64,000 nucleotides of DNA from Selenomonas sp. (GCF_024699275.1 NZ_JAILPX010000134.1:62001-126000), one strand, 5' to 3'. Numbered from the stretch's first letter, positions 31,326-40,725 are shown. Made by a program: numbers and translations. Notes: generated by a model from the letters alone, not told the origin.

Positions 31326-33335
31326 ATGCCACGAAATCTTTCGGCATGGATAGATTTAACCATACATTTGCTTGTCATGCTGGTGCTTATCGGCGTGCTG
31401 TCCTATTATAATTTCTATATTGCCGCTATTGCCGGTGTGGTATGGTTGGCGTTGGCTTCTTTTGCCCGGGAACGCTGTGCAGACCGATCCCGGCGCTTTG
31501 AGCGTTATTGCCGCAATGTGGTGCGCAATATCAATGAAATGCTCAACTATGCTGTGGATGAATTGCCGCAGGCCATTATGGTGGTCAATGAAGAGGGGCG
31601 GCTGCAATGGTGTAATGACCGCATAAAGGCCTATTTGGGTGAGAAACCGGAGCAGGATGTGGATGTGAAGGATTTTTGGCCCGGCTTGATTATCGCGCCA
31701 GTTTGGGGACAGGAGGGCGAGTATGTATTCGCCCATAATGATCGCTACTATCATGTATATTACCATCCGGTACAGATGGCACCCCGGCAGGACCCCTTGA
31801 TGACCCTCTACATTCAGGATGTAACCAGCCATGAACAGCTGAAAACGACCTATCAGCAGAGCCGCACGGTATTGGTGTACATTCAGATCGATAATTACGA
31901 TGAGGTTATGCAGGGGCAGACCGAGGCGGAACGCACTTCCCTGCTGCTGGCAGTCAATCAGACCCTGGATAAATGGATGAAGAATCTGGGCGGCTTTATG
32001 CGCCGTGTTTCGGATGATCTCTATGTGGTTATCCTTACTCGTCAGGGCTTGGATCAGGCATTGAACGAGAAGTTTGATGTGCTGGATAAGGCCCGGCAAC
32101 TGCAGAGTACGAACCGCCTGCCTGTAACCCTGTCCATGGGGGTGGCTGTGGCTGAAAATCAGACGATGGCGGAACTGGGAGCGCAGGCGCAGGCGGGATT
32201 GGACCTGGCTTTGGGCCGGGGCGGAGATCAGGTAGCCGTACAGATGAACGGCAAGACCCAGTTCTTTGGCGGCCGAGCCAAGGCCGTGGAAAAGCATACC
32301 CGGGTCAAGGCGCGGGTGGTGGCCCATGCGGTGCGGGAAATCATGGAAGGTGCCGATGAAATCTATATCATGGGACATCATAATGAGGACTTTGACTGTT
32401 TTGGGGCCGCCATGGGTGTGGCAAAGATGGCTCGTCAGCTGGATAAACCCTATCACATTGTGCTATCGGATATGAATGACGGTATTGATAAATTCCACGA
32501 TTTGCTCAAGGATAAAGAGGAATATGAAGGCGTATTTGTTCATGCGGAGGATATAAAGACCTCGACAGCGCTGAATCCTGTGCTGATTGTGGTGGATACC
32601 CATATTCCTCATCTGGTGGCAGACCCGACGCTGTTGGAGAGAGTGCCGCAGGTAGTGGTGATTGACCATCATCGCCGCAGCGAGAATTTCATCAAGAGCC
32701 CCCTGCTGGTCTATATCGAACCAGGGGCCAGCTCCACCAGTGAGCTGATTACGGAACTGCTGATGTATTTCGGTGAGGACATTCGTTTGGGACGGCTTGA
32801 TGCTACGGCCCTCTATTCAGGCATTGTGGTGGATACGAAGAATTTCGCGGTACAGACCGGTGTGCGTACCTTTGATGCGGCAGCTTTTCTGCGGCGCAGC
32901 GGTGCAGACCCGGTAATGGTACGGCACCTCTTTCGTTCCGATTATGATACCACTGTGGCCTTGGCCAGAACCAAGGCGCGGGCCGAGTTATTCCCCGGCG
33001 GCTTGATCGTTTCCACGATACCGGAAACGATTTCAAACATTCAGGTTATCGCGGCGCAGGCGGCGGATAGCCTGCTGCGTATTGAAAATGTGCGCATGAG
33101 CATTTTGATTTTCCAGTTGACGGAGGATACCGTGGGGCTTAGCGCCCGCTCTACCGGGGAGCTCAATGTTCAGGTTATTATGGAAGCCTTTGGCGGCGGC
33201 GGGCATCAGAATGTTGCTGGCGCTCAGGTAAAAGATGGCAGCATTGACGAGATCAAGGCTAAAGTTATTGAAATAAGCGAAAACTATATTGAGGAGAATG
33301 ATCAAGATGAAAGTGATTCTGCAGCAGGACGTTAA
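31326..33335 (+). CDS. gdpP: cyclic-di-AMP phosphodiesterase
   Basis: A 669-residue GdpP protein. Two membrane helices (about 8-50) are followed by a PAS domain (about 75-160), a degenerate GGDEF domain (about 175-310) and a DHH/DHHA1 phosphodiesterase module (about 345-655). Catalytic motifs are seen in MGHHNEDFDCFGAAMG (from M349), VVDTHIP, DHH at 447-449 (VVIDHHRRSENF) and GGGGHQNVAGAQ. It hydrolyses c-di-AMP, which controls K+ uptake and wall stress, so it links to the trk genes further on. GAGGTG lies 6 nt before ATG 31326. Its last codons overlap rplI. Confidence 0.95.
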   Translation: MPRNLSAWIDLTIHLLVMLVLIGVLSYYNFYIAAIAGVVWLALASFARERCADRSRRFERYCRNVVRNINEMLNYAVDELPQAIMVVNEEGRLQWCNDRIKAYLGEKPEQDVDVKDFWPGLIIAPVWGQEGEYVFAHNDRYYHVYYHPVQMAPRQDPLMTLYIQDVTSHEQLKTTYQQSRTVLVYIQIDNYDEVMQGQTEAERTSLLLAVNQTLDKWMKNLGGFMRRVSDDLYVVILTRQGLDQALNEKFDVLDKARQLQSTNRLPVTLSMGVAVAENQTMAELGAQAQAGLDLALGRGGDQVAVQMNGKTQFFGGRAKAVEKHTRVKARVVAHAVREIMEGADEIYIMGHHNEDFDCFGAAMGVAKMARQLDKPYHIVLSDMNDGIDKFHDLLKDKEEYEGVFVHAEDIKTSTALNPVLIVVDTHIPHLVADPTLLERVPQVVVIDHHRRSENFIKSPLLVYIEPGASSTSELITELLMYFGEDIRLGRLDATALYSGIVVDTKNFAVQTGVRTFDAAAFLRRSGADPVMVRHLFRSDYDTTVALARTKARAELFPGGLIVSTIPETISNIQVIAAQAADSLLRIENVRMSILIFQLTEDTVGLSARSTGELNVQVIMEAFGGGGHQNVAGAQVKDGSIDEIKAKVIEISENYIEENDQDESDSAAGR

Positions 33336-33750
33336 AAAATTAGGCAAAAAAGGCGATATCGTTGAGGTTTCTGAAGGCTACGGCCGCAACTTCCTCTTGC
33401 CTCGCAAGGCGGCGGTATTGGCCAATGCTGAGAATATGAATGTGGCGAAGGCCCAGGCTGGTTCCAAGGCCCGCAAGGAGGCTATGGCTACCGATGAAGC
33501 CAAGCTTATGGCTGCGCAGCTGGAAAAGGTTTCCGTGACCATCCCCGTAAAAATCGGTGAAAATGGGAAGTTGTTTGGCTCCGTTACGGGTAAGGATGTG
33601 GCAGATGCTTTGAAAAAGGAAAAGATTGATATCGACCGCCGGAAGATTTCCATCAAAGGCGAAGTTACAGGCGCTGGTGAATACGAAGCTGTAATCAAGG
33701 TACATCCTTCCATCACCAGTACAATCAAGGTCAATGTAGTGGCAGGCTGA
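33307..33750 (+). CDS. rplI: 50S ribosomal protein L9
   Basis: A 147-residue L9: MKVILQQDVKKLGKKGDIVEVSEGYGRNFLLPRKAAVLA is the N-terminal 23S-binding domain, then a connecting helix and a C-terminal domain with GKLFGSVTGKDVADALK. The length is normal. ATG 33307 is set by homology and an AGGAG at 9 nt; the gene therefore begins inside the end of gdpP (29 nt overlap), implying translational coupling. The Lon-type gene starts one base after its stop. Confidence 0.97.
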   Translation: MKVILQQDVKKLGKKGDIVEVSEGYGRNFLLPRKAAVLANAENMNVAKAQAGSKARKEAMATDEAKLMAAQLEKVSVTIPVKIGENGKLFGSVTGKDVADALKKEKIDIDRRKISIKGEVTGAGEYEAVIKVHPSITSTIKVNVVAG

Positions 33751-33751
33751 T

Positions 33752-35734
33752 ATGAAGATACTGGATTTTATTCGCAATTTATTTCCGAAAAAACAGGAGC
33801 AGGCATTGCCTGCTCCTGCTTCGCGCAGTGCGACTCCTTTAGACCGGCAGATTGAAGCCCTATATGCCATCCTGGTGGATGTGATGGGGACAGAAAAGCT
33901 GGTGATTCAGGCGGGGAAGATGAAAGCTCTGGATTTGATGCGCTCCAATGATCCTTGCGACCGGGTGCTGGCTCTGCAGCGTATTTTGGGTGAAGATCCG
34001 TTGATTAATCCTGCACCGAAGCCAGAACAGGTACCTGCTATTATGGAAGCTCTGTCCGAGCGAGTGGCGGATATTGTAGCCCGCCGTAATGTGGAAGACA
34101 GCATTGAGAAAAAAGTCAATGAAAAGCTGGAAAAGGAGCATCAGGAATACGTCAATGATATCCGTCAGCAGGTCATGAAGGATGAAAAAGGTGGAAACGA
34201 AACGCCTCAGGATAAGGAGAAGCGTGAAAAATTGGAAAAACTGGAAAGCGTTAAGCTGACCCAGTCCATCATGGAGCTCTTGCGTCCTCAGGAATTCTCG
34301 GAAATCGTGGGGCAGGAACGGGCTGTTAAGTCGCTGATGGCAAAACTCAGTTCTCCTTATCCACAACATCTATTGCTTTATGGACCGCCGGGGGTAGGGA
34401 AGACTACGGCGGCGCGTCTTGTTTTGGAAGCGGCCAAGAAAAAAGCGGTGTCTCCCTTTGGGGAGGATGCCCCCTTTGTAGAAACCGATGGGACCACCCT
34501 GCGTTGGGACCCTCGGGATATTACCAATCCCCTGTTGGGGTCTGTACATGACCCCATCTATCAGGGGGCGCAGAAAAATCTGGCAGACAGCGGTATTCCT
34601 GAGCCTAAGCCGGGGCTGGTTACGGAGGCTCATGGCGGTATCTTATTTATCGATGAGATCGGTGAAATGGATGAGATGTTGCAGAATAAGCTCTTGAAGG
34701 TATTGGAAGACAAGCGGGCTTATTTTGAATCTGCTTATTATGACCCGACGGATAAGAAGGTCCCACCGTATATCAAAAAGCTCTTTGAGGAAGGAGCACC
34801 GGCAGATTTTGTGCTGATTGGTGCCACCACCCGGGATGCAGGACATATCAATCCGGCCCTGCGCTCCCGTTGTGCAGAGATTTATTTTGAACCGCTGACC
34901 CCTAAACATATTCAGCAGATTGTATATAATGCGGCAGCTAAGCTGCATGTGAAGGTTAGGGATGAGGTGGCAGAACTGATCAGTGAGTACACCATTGAAG
35001 GGCGCAAGGCTATCAATATCCTGGCAGATGCATACAGCCTTGCCTTGGAGCGCTGCGAATTAGACGAGCAGTTCATGGTCGAGGATTTAGGTACGGACAA
35101 GGGGCCGCAGGTGGAAATCAGCAAGGCGGATATCTATGAAGTAGCCCAGGTCAGCCGTCTGACTCCTTATGTGACGAAAAAGGCTTCTGCCTGTGCTGAA
35201 CGAGGCCATATCTTTGGCTTGGGCGTGGCCGGTTTTCTCGGTTCAGCCATAGAGATTGAAGCCGTGGCCTTCCCGGCGCAGGAAGCGGGAAAGGGAAAGG
35301 TGCGTTTCAATGAAACCGCAGGTTCCATGGCTAAGGATTCTGTGTTCAATGCAGCTTCCGTCATGCGTCAGCTTACAGGGAAAGACTTGCACGATTATGA
35401 TGTGCATATCAATGTGATTGGCGGTGGCAATATTGATGGGCCAAGCGCTGGAACGGCGATTTTGGCGGTGATAACCAGCGCGGTGACCGGCCGGAAAATA
35501 CGCCAGGATGTAGCGGTGACCGGTGAGATATCTTTGGCGGGCCGGGTGCGTCCCGTGGGCGGTGTTTTTGAGAAGGCCTATGGGGCAAAGCAGGCAGGAA
35601 TCAAGACGCTGGTCATTCCCAAGGAAAACAGTAAGGATATTCCCCAGGAGCATTTGGGTCTGGTTATTCATCCGGTAGCTACAGCTGAGGAAGCCTTTAA
35701 GTATATCTTTGCGCCAGCTGAGGAAGAGGAGTAA
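33752..35734 (+). CDS. Lon-family ATP-dependent protease, LonB/LonC type
   Basis: A 660-residue protease. The N-terminal region (1-175) is helical with a charged coiled coil and is not a LonA substrate domain. The AAA+ module (about 175-480) has YGPPGVGKTTAARL (Walker A) and GILFIDEIGEMDEMLQNKLLKVLE (Walker B). The S16 protease domain (about 480-655) has the Ser in IDGPSAGTAI and the Lys in FEKAYGAKQAGIKTLVIP. Domain plan and length fit the sporulation-linked LonB/LonC branch. It is inserted between rplI and dnaB, one base after rplI. There is no other sign of sporulation genes in the window. Confidence 0.88.
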   Translation: MKILDFIRNLFPKKQEQALPAPASRSATPLDRQIEALYAILVDVMGTEKLVIQAGKMKALDLMRSNDPCDRVLALQRILGEDPLINPAPKPEQVPAIMEALSERVADIVARRNVEDSIEKKVNEKLEKEHQEYVNDIRQQVMKDEKGGNETPQDKEKREKLEKLESVKLTQSIMELLRPQEFSEIVGQERAVKSLMAKLSSPYPQHLLLYGPPGVGKTTAARLVLEAAKKKAVSPFGEDAPFVETDGTTLRWDPRDITNPLLGSVHDPIYQGAQKNLADSGIPEPKPGLVTEAHGGILFIDEIGEMDEMLQNKLLKVLEDKRAYFESAYYDPTDKKVPPYIKKLFEEGAPADFVLIGATTRDAGHINPALRSRCAEIYFEPLTPKHIQQIVYNAAAKLHVKVRDEVAELISEYTIEGRKAINILADAYSLALERCELDEQFMVEDLGTDKGPQVEISKADIYEVAQVSRLTPYVTKKASACAERGHIFGLGVAGFLGSAIEIEAVAFPAQEAGKGKVRFNETAGSMAKDSVFNAASVMRQLTGKDLHDYDVHINVIGGGNIDGPSAGTAILAVITSAVTGRKIRQDVAVTGEISLAGRVRPVGGVFEKAYGAKQAGIKTLVIPKENSKDIPQEHLGLVIHPVATAEEAFKYIFAPAEEEE

Positions 35735-35738
35735 GGAA

Positions 35739-37067
35739 ATGGCATTACCAGAACGGGTGCCCCCACAGAATATTGAAGCAGAACAAGCGGTTTTGGGGGC
35801 CATGCTCATCAAAAAAGAAGCGATTATTGAGGTGCAGGAAATCCTGCACCCCGATGACTTTTATCGGGAAACCCATCGTATTATCTATGAGGCCATGGTG
35901 CGCCTGCAGAATAATGATGAAGCCGTGGACTTGGTTACTCTGACGGAAGAGCTGCGAAAAACCGATATGCTGGATAAGGTGGGGGGCTTAGCTTTTATCA
36001 CACAACTGGCAAATATTGTAGCCACCGCAGCCAATGTCAGTTATCATGCTAAAATCGTCAAGGAAAAAGCAGAACTTCGGAACCTCATCAATGTAGCCAC
36101 GGAAATTGCAGGCAAGGCTTATGAAGATAGCGATGAAGTAGAGAATATCATGGACGAGGCCGAAAAGAAAATCCTGGCTGTAGCCAGCCGTCAGGGTGGC
36201 GGGGCCTTTGAGTCCATGAAGAACATCGTCATGCGGACTTTTGAGCGCATTAATGTCCTCTATGAATCCAAGGGCGGACTAACAGGACTCAGTTCCGGCT
36301 TTAAGGATTTGGATAAGCTTACGGCGGGCCTGCAGAAATCGGATCTGATTCTGGTGGCGGCCCGTCCTTCTATGGGTAAGACGGCCTTTACCTTGAATAT
36401 TGCCAGTTATGTGGGTTTACATGGCGGGAATGTAGCGTTCTTTTCCCTGGAAATGAGCAAGGAACAGCTGATGCAGCGTATGCTGTGTGCCGAGGGCGGC
36501 ATTGATGCGTCCCGTCTGCGCACTGGACAGCTGGATGAAGTGGAATGGAATAAATTGGTGGGCGTGGCTGACCGCATGAGTCGGGCGCCCATCTATATCG
36601 ATGACACGGCAGGCATTACCGTTATGGAACTGCGTTCCAAAGCCCGCCGCTTGAAGGCAGAGCATGGTCTTGATCTCATCATCATCGACTATCTGCAATT
36701 GATGCAGGGACGGGCCAGCAAGAACAGCGATAACCGCCAGCAGGAAATCTCAGAGATTTCCCGTTCCCTTAAGGCTTTGGCCCGTGAACTGGATGTGCCG
36801 GTTATCGCTCTGTCGCAGCTATCCCGCTCTGTGGAAAGCCGACAGATCAAGAAACCCATGCTGTCAGATCTGCGTGAATCCGGTTCCTTGGAGCAGGATG
36901 CAGATATCGTTATGTTCCTCTATCGTGAAGATTACTATGATAAGGATACGGAGAATAAGAATATTACTGAAGTTATCGTAGCTAAACATCGTAATGGTCC
37001 TGTGGATAGCATACAGCTGTTTTTCCAGAAGGAATACACCAAATTCCGGGATTTACTGGTTCAGTGA
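35739..37067 (+). CDS. dnaB: replicative DNA helicase
   Basis: A 442-residue hexameric helicase. The N-terminal primase-interacting domain starts RVPPQNIEAEQAVLGAMLI; the RecA-like domain has Walker A in VAARPSMGKTAFTLN (about 207-221), Walker B in LIIIDYLQLM and SDLRESGSLEQDADIVMFLYRE near the end. The length is normal and no intein is present. ATG 35739 lies behind AAGGA and 4 nt after the Lon stop. Linkage to rplI is conserved in Firmicutes, where this block lies close to the replication origin. Confidence 0.97.
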   Translation: MALPERVPPQNIEAEQAVLGAMLIKKEAIIEVQEILHPDDFYRETHRIIYEAMVRLQNNDEAVDLVTLTEELRKTDMLDKVGGLAFITQLANIVATAANVSYHAKIVKEKAELRNLINVATEIAGKAYEDSDEVENIMDEAEKKILAVASRQGGGAFESMKNIVMRTFERINVLYESKGGLTGLSSGFKDLDKLTAGLQKSDLILVAARPSMGKTAFTLNIASYVGLHGGNVAFFSLEMSKEQLMQRMLCAEGGIDASRLRTGQLDEVEWNKLVGVADRMSRAPIYIDDTAGITVMELRSKARRLKAEHGLDLIIIDYLQLMQGRASKNSDNRQQEISEISRSLKALARELDVPVIALSQLSRSVESRQIKKPMLSDLRESGSLEQDADIVMFLYREDYYDKDTENKNITEVIVAKHRNGPVDSIQLFFQKEYTKFRDLLVQ

Positions 37068-37089
37068 TTACGGGCGTATGGCTGGTGAT

Positions 37090-37132
37090 GCGGGGGCAAA
37101 CGGCACAATGTGTTTGTGCCGTTTGTCCCCGC
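37090..37132 (+). terminator. terminator after dnaB
   Basis: GCGGGGGCAAACGGCACAA and TTGTGCCGTTTGTCCCCGC form a 19-bp stem with one mismatch and a short loop, followed by TATTTCTG. The T tail is weak, but the stem is very stable. Confidence 0.75.
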
Positions 37133-37204
37133 TATTTCTGTATGAATCTATCGGTAAGCAGGAAGTCTTTTGACCGGTTTTGACGGATTTTTACAAGTTC
37201 AATC

Positions 37205-37233
37205 TTGACAAAGTAGGAAGGAACTTGTAAACT
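37205..37233 (+). promoter_or_regulatory. promoter of the sucrose operon
   Basis: A consensus -35 TTGACA (37205-37210) and TAAACT (37228-37233) spaced by 17 nt. Confidence 0.8.
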
Positions 37234-37237
37234 GTTA

Positions 37238-37257
37238 ATATGAAATTGGTTTCATAT
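37238..37257. promoter_or_regulatory. LacI-family operator (ScrR-like) downstream of the promoter
   Basis: ATATGAAA-TTGG-TTTCATAT is a perfect 8-bp inverted repeat that starts 5 nt after the -10 and covers the transcription start. Its TGAAA/TTTCA half-sites are those of LacI/GalR regulators such as ScrR, so a roadblock repressor is likely. No such regulator gene is in the window. Confidence 0.75.
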
Positions 37258-37317
37258 CAGAATCATGCAGGAATTATATTTTTAAGATGCGAATAATTGA
37301 TTAAGGAGGCTTTTCCT

Positions 37318-39162
37318 ATGAAGGAAATTCGTTTGGACAGTCCGCTTAATGGTGAATTGGTGGAATTGTCCCAGGTAAACGATCCGGCTTTTGCTAGCGG
37401 GGCCATGGGCTTTGGTGCGGCGGTGAAGAACCCCGATGGTAAGGTTTATGCGCCTGTCGACGGTGAGGTTACGGTACTATTTGAGACGAAGCATGCAATC
37501 GGCATCCATGGTGTGAATGGTGAAGATCTGCTGATTCACGTGGGCCTGGATACCGTGAAGCTGAACGGTGAACATTTCACGGCTCATGTGGAGCAGGGGG
37601 CAACGGTGAAGAAGGGCCAGCTGCTGCTGGAATTTGATGGCGAGGCCATCAAGGACGCCGGCTATGATATTACGACTCCCTTTGTGGTAACCAATTCCAC
37701 GGAGTTTGAAAAGATTACCATCGCGCTGGGCGAAACGGAGATTTGCTCTGCTGCTGAAGAACATGAAGAAGCAGCTCCGGCAGCAGCTGACGATGAATAT
37801 GCGGATTTGCCGAAAGAGGTTCGTGTTGCGAAGCTCATTGCAAAATATGTGGGCGGAATGGATAACGTGCGCAATGCTGAGCACTGTGCTACGCGCTTGC
37901 GCCTTATTATCAATGACAAGTCCAAGATTGACGAAAAGGCTATTGAAAACATCGATGGTGTCAAAGGGCAGTTCTTTGCTGCTGCCCAGTATCAGATTAT
38001 CCTGGGAACGGGCTTTGTGGACAAGGTTTTTGCGGAGTTCATCAAGGGGACGAGCTTTACTGGTACCAGCAATAAGGAAGAAGCTTATGCGCAGATGACA
38101 CCGTTACAGAAGATTTCCCGCACCTTGGGTGATGTTTTCGTGCCCATCATTCCTGTGCTGGTTGCAACGGGGCTTTTCATGGGCCTGCGTGGTGCTGCAC
38201 AGAGTCTGGGGGTGCAATTCAGTCCCAACGTGTTGTTGTTAAGCCAGATTCTGACGGATACGGCCTTTATCTTCCTGCCCGCGCTCGTTTGCTGGTCGAC
38301 GATGAAACGCTTTGGCGGTACGCCGGTCATCGGTCTGGTACTGGGGCTTATGCTGGTCGGCCCGCAGCTGCCGAATGCCTGGGCTGTTGCTGGTGGTGAC
38401 GTGAAGCCGATACCAATGGATGTCCTGGGCATGACCATAGGTATTGTGGGCTATCAGGGTTCTGTTTTACCTGCTCTGGTATTGGGAATCTTTGCAGCTA
38501 AGCTGCAGAAGGCGCTTAAGACTGTTGTGCCGGATATTATTGACTTGATTGTTACACCCTTTGTAACCCTGTTTATTTCCATGATTTTGGGGATTCTTAT
38601 TGTGGGCCCCATCATGCATGCTCTGGAAACCTCGATTTTTGGTGCAGTTTCTGCTTTCCTGCAGGTGCCCCTGGGCATTGGCGGATTTATCGTTGGTGGT
38701 CTGCATCAGGTTATTGTGGTCTTTGGCGTACATCATGTATTCAATGCTTTGGAAGTGCAGCTGCTGGCCACTACCGGCGTAGATCCTTTTAATGCGATTA
38801 TCACGGGCGCTATCGTTGCCCAGGGTGGTGCGGCTGTGGCAGTAGCTATGAAGACGCAGGATCCGAAGAAACGCGCCCTGTATATTTCTTCGGCTGTCCC
38901 TGCTTTCCTGGGAATTACGGAGCCGGCTATCTTTGGTATTAATCTGCGGTTCATGAAGCCTTTCCTTTATGCGCTTGTGGGTGGTGCCTGTGCTGGTGGT
39001 GTGGCCAGTTTCCTGCATTTGGCAGGTTCGGGTATGGGGATTACGGTATTGCCGGGTACTTTGCTCTATCTGGATCATCTGCTGGAATATGTGATTGTAA
39101 ATCTCATCGGCTTTGGTGTGGCTTTTGCGCTGACCTTTACGTTGTTTAAGCCGGAAGAATAA
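37318..39162 (+). CDS. scrA: PTS sucrose-type IIABC permease
   Basis: A 614-residue fused permease. The IIA-Glc-type domain is N-terminal (about 1-145), with H59 and the phosphohistidine H74 in LLIHVGLDTVKL. A Glu/Ala-rich linker follows, then IIB (about 163-245) with C190 in RNAEHCATRLRL, and a IIC domain (about 265-612) with GGFIVGGLHQVIVVFGVHHVFNAL and GITEPAIFGINLRF. The IIC block and the adjoining sucrose-6-phosphate hydrolase gene point to sucrose. The A-B-C order is unusual; ScrA-type fusions are normally B-C-A. TAAGGAGG precedes ATG 37318. Controlled by the ScrR-like operator upstream. Confidence 0.9.
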   Translation: MKEIRLDSPLNGELVELSQVNDPAFASGAMGFGAAVKNPDGKVYAPVDGEVTVLFETKHAIGIHGVNGEDLLIHVGLDTVKLNGEHFTAHVEQGATVKKGQLLLEFDGEAIKDAGYDITTPFVVTNSTEFEKITIALGETEICSAAEEHEEAAPAAADDEYADLPKEVRVAKLIAKYVGGMDNVRNAEHCATRLRLIINDKSKIDEKAIENIDGVKGQFFAAAQYQIILGTGFVDKVFAEFIKGTSFTGTSNKEEAYAQMTPLQKISRTLGDVFVPIIPVLVATGLFMGLRGAAQSLGVQFSPNVLLLSQILTDTAFIFLPALVCWSTMKRFGGTPVIGLVLGLMLVGPQLPNAWAVAGGDVKPIPMDVLGMTIGIVGYQGSVLPALVLGIFAAKLQKALKTVVPDIIDLIVTPFVTLFISMILGILIVGPIMHALETSIFGAVSAFLQVPLGIGGFIVGGLHQVIVVFGVHHVFNALEVQLLATTGVDPFNAIITGAIVAQGGAAVAVAMKTQDPKKRALYISSAVPAFLGITEPAIFGINLRFMKPFLYALVGGACAGGVASFLHLAGSGMGITVLPGTLLYLDHLLEYVIVNLIGFGVAFALTFTLFKPEE

Positions 39163-39167
39163 AAATT

Positions 39168-39200
39168 GAGGCTGTCGCTTTCGGGTGGCAGCCTTTTGTA
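39168..39200 (+). terminator. intercistronic hairpin between scrA and scrB
   Basis: AGGCTGTC and GGCAGCCT pair (one mismatch) around GCTTTCGGGT and are followed by TTTGTAA. The short T run suggests partial termination, giving less hydrolase than permease mRNA. Confidence 0.5.
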
Positions 39201-39264
39201 ACATCGTGGTGGTGGAGCAGGAGGAAGAGCCGCTATGGTGTGTATGATAAGGAAGGTGACAAAG

Positions 39265-40704
39265 ATGGAAAAATTCGATAAGCAGGAAATAGATGAAAGA
39301 CTGAAAGCAGGATTTCCTTTGGAGCATCGCTGGCATAACCGGTTTCATTTGGAAATGCCCTTCGGTTTGATCAATGATCCGAATGGTCTGGCTTTTTATG
39401 ATGGGAAGTTCCATATTTTCTATCAGTGGAATCCCTTGGGCTGTGAGCACAAGAATAAATGCTGGGCTCATACGGCTACTCGGGATTTTGTGCATTACAG
39501 CATGCCGGAACTGGCACTGTGGCCAGATGATGTCCATGATAAGGATGGCTGTTACTCTGGCTGCGGGACGGTGGAAGATGGGCGGTTGAGGGTACTCTAT
39601 ACCTGCAATCGCAAAGAAGATGGTGTACGTATTCCCGCCCAGCGTTTTGGCAGCCTTAAGGGGAATCAAATCAAGAAGGAAGAGATTATCGTTCCCGACC
39701 ATCCGGAAGGTATTACGGGGCACTTTCGTGACCCCTATCTCTTTACGCGCCGAGGTAAGCGCTATTTTGTGATTGGTGCTCAGCGGGAAGAAACTGAGAC
39801 TGGAACGGTACTGATTTATGAAGAGACCGATGATGGCTGGCAGAATTTGGGTGAGGTGAAACACCGTTTAGGGGATTTCGGCTATATGTGGGAATGTCCA
39901 AATCTCGTGCAATTCGGCAGCTATGATGTGTTGATTTTCTGTCCACAGGGGCTTCCTGCCCGGGAATTTGACCGGCAGAATATCTATCAGGCAGGTTACA
40001 TCGCAGGCCATCTTTCACTGGACAGCATGGACATGATGCAGCATACTAAATTCCAGGAATTGGATAAGGGCTTTGATTTCTATGCGCCACAGGTGCTGAC
40101 TCACGAAGGTCGGCAGATTATGATTGGCTGGATGGGCATGCCGGATAAGGATGAAGAATATCCTTCTCGTGAACAGGGCTGGATGTATAGTTTGACCATG
40201 CCCCGGGAATTGCGCTTGCGGCAGGGACATATCTATTCCCGCCCGGCTCGGGAAATGAAGGATTTGCGCATTGCAGAGACTGCTGTTGAGTTGGAGGCAG
40301 AACAGGTTAAGATCATCAGTCATCCGCTCTTTGAGGGCTCGGAAATCCTCTTGGATATGGAACTGGGCGAGAGCAGGGAAATTGTATTTACCATTGCCTA
40401 TGGTACGGAAAAGTTGCGCTTCATTTATGATCGCAAGGCCCAGGTGATGTCCATTGACCGCAATGAAATGAAAAAAGGTGGCCGGGGAGTACGCCGGTTC
40501 CAGCTTTTTGCCGATGAAAATCTTTCCTTGCAGATTTTTGTGGACAAGACCGCAGTGGAGGCTTTCTTCCAGCATGGGGAAGAAGCAGCCAGCCTGTTGG
40601 TATTTCCTGAGAAGAACATTCAGCCGGAGTTTACGGTGGAGGCTGATGGGGAAATCAGGTCTTTGAGTGGTAAGATTTGGCAACTGGATCGCTTCAAATT
40701 TTAA
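39265..40704 (+). CDS. scrB: sucrose-6-phosphate hydrolase (GH32)
   Basis: A 479-residue glycoside hydrolase family 32 enzyme that cleaves sucrose 6-phosphate to glucose 6-phosphate and fructose. The catalytic nucleophile is D38 in GLINDPNGLAFY, the RDP motif is in HFRDPYLFTR, and the acid/base glutamate is in MWECPNLV. The five-blade propeller is followed by a C-terminal beta-sandwich (from about 350) with LSLQIFVDKTAVEAFFQ. There is no signal peptide, as expected for a phosphorylated cytoplasmic substrate. ATG 39265 lies 6 nt after AAGGTG; an upstream ATG at 39235 lacks a good SD. Confidence 0.95.
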   Translation: MEKFDKQEIDERLKAGFPLEHRWHNRFHLEMPFGLINDPNGLAFYDGKFHIFYQWNPLGCEHKNKCWAHTATRDFVHYSMPELALWPDDVHDKDGCYSGCGTVEDGRLRVLYTCNRKEDGVRIPAQRFGSLKGNQIKKEEIIVPDHPEGITGHFRDPYLFTRRGKRYFVIGAQREETETGTVLIYEETDDGWQNLGEVKHRLGDFGYMWECPNLVQFGSYDVLIFCPQGLPAREFDRQNIYQAGYIAGHLSLDSMDMMQHTKFQELDKGFDFYAPQVLTHEGRQIMIGWMGMPDKDEEYPSREQGWMYSLTMPRELRLRQGHIYSRPAREMKDLRIAETAVELEAEQVKIISHPLFEGSEILLDMELGESREIVFTIAYGTEKLRFIYDRKAQVMSIDRNEMKKGGRGVRRFQLFADENLSLQIFVDKTAVEAFFQHGEEAASLLVFPEKNIQPEFTVEADGEIRSLSGKIWQLDRFKF

Positions 40705-40725
40705 GCACGTGTAAAAAAATATAGA

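Noticed and set aside
31356..32456. 366-codon open frame on the minus strand
   Set aside because: Antisense to gdpP, whose frame is fully conserved; His/Gln-rich shadow composition.
35739..37067. Intein or frameshift in dnaB
   Set aside because: dnaB is a common intein host, but the frame is continuous, of normal length and all helicase motifs are contiguous.
38467..39864. 465-codon open frame on the minus strand
   Set aside because: Antisense to scrA and the start of scrB, spans two real genes and their intergenic hairpin, and shows no family features.
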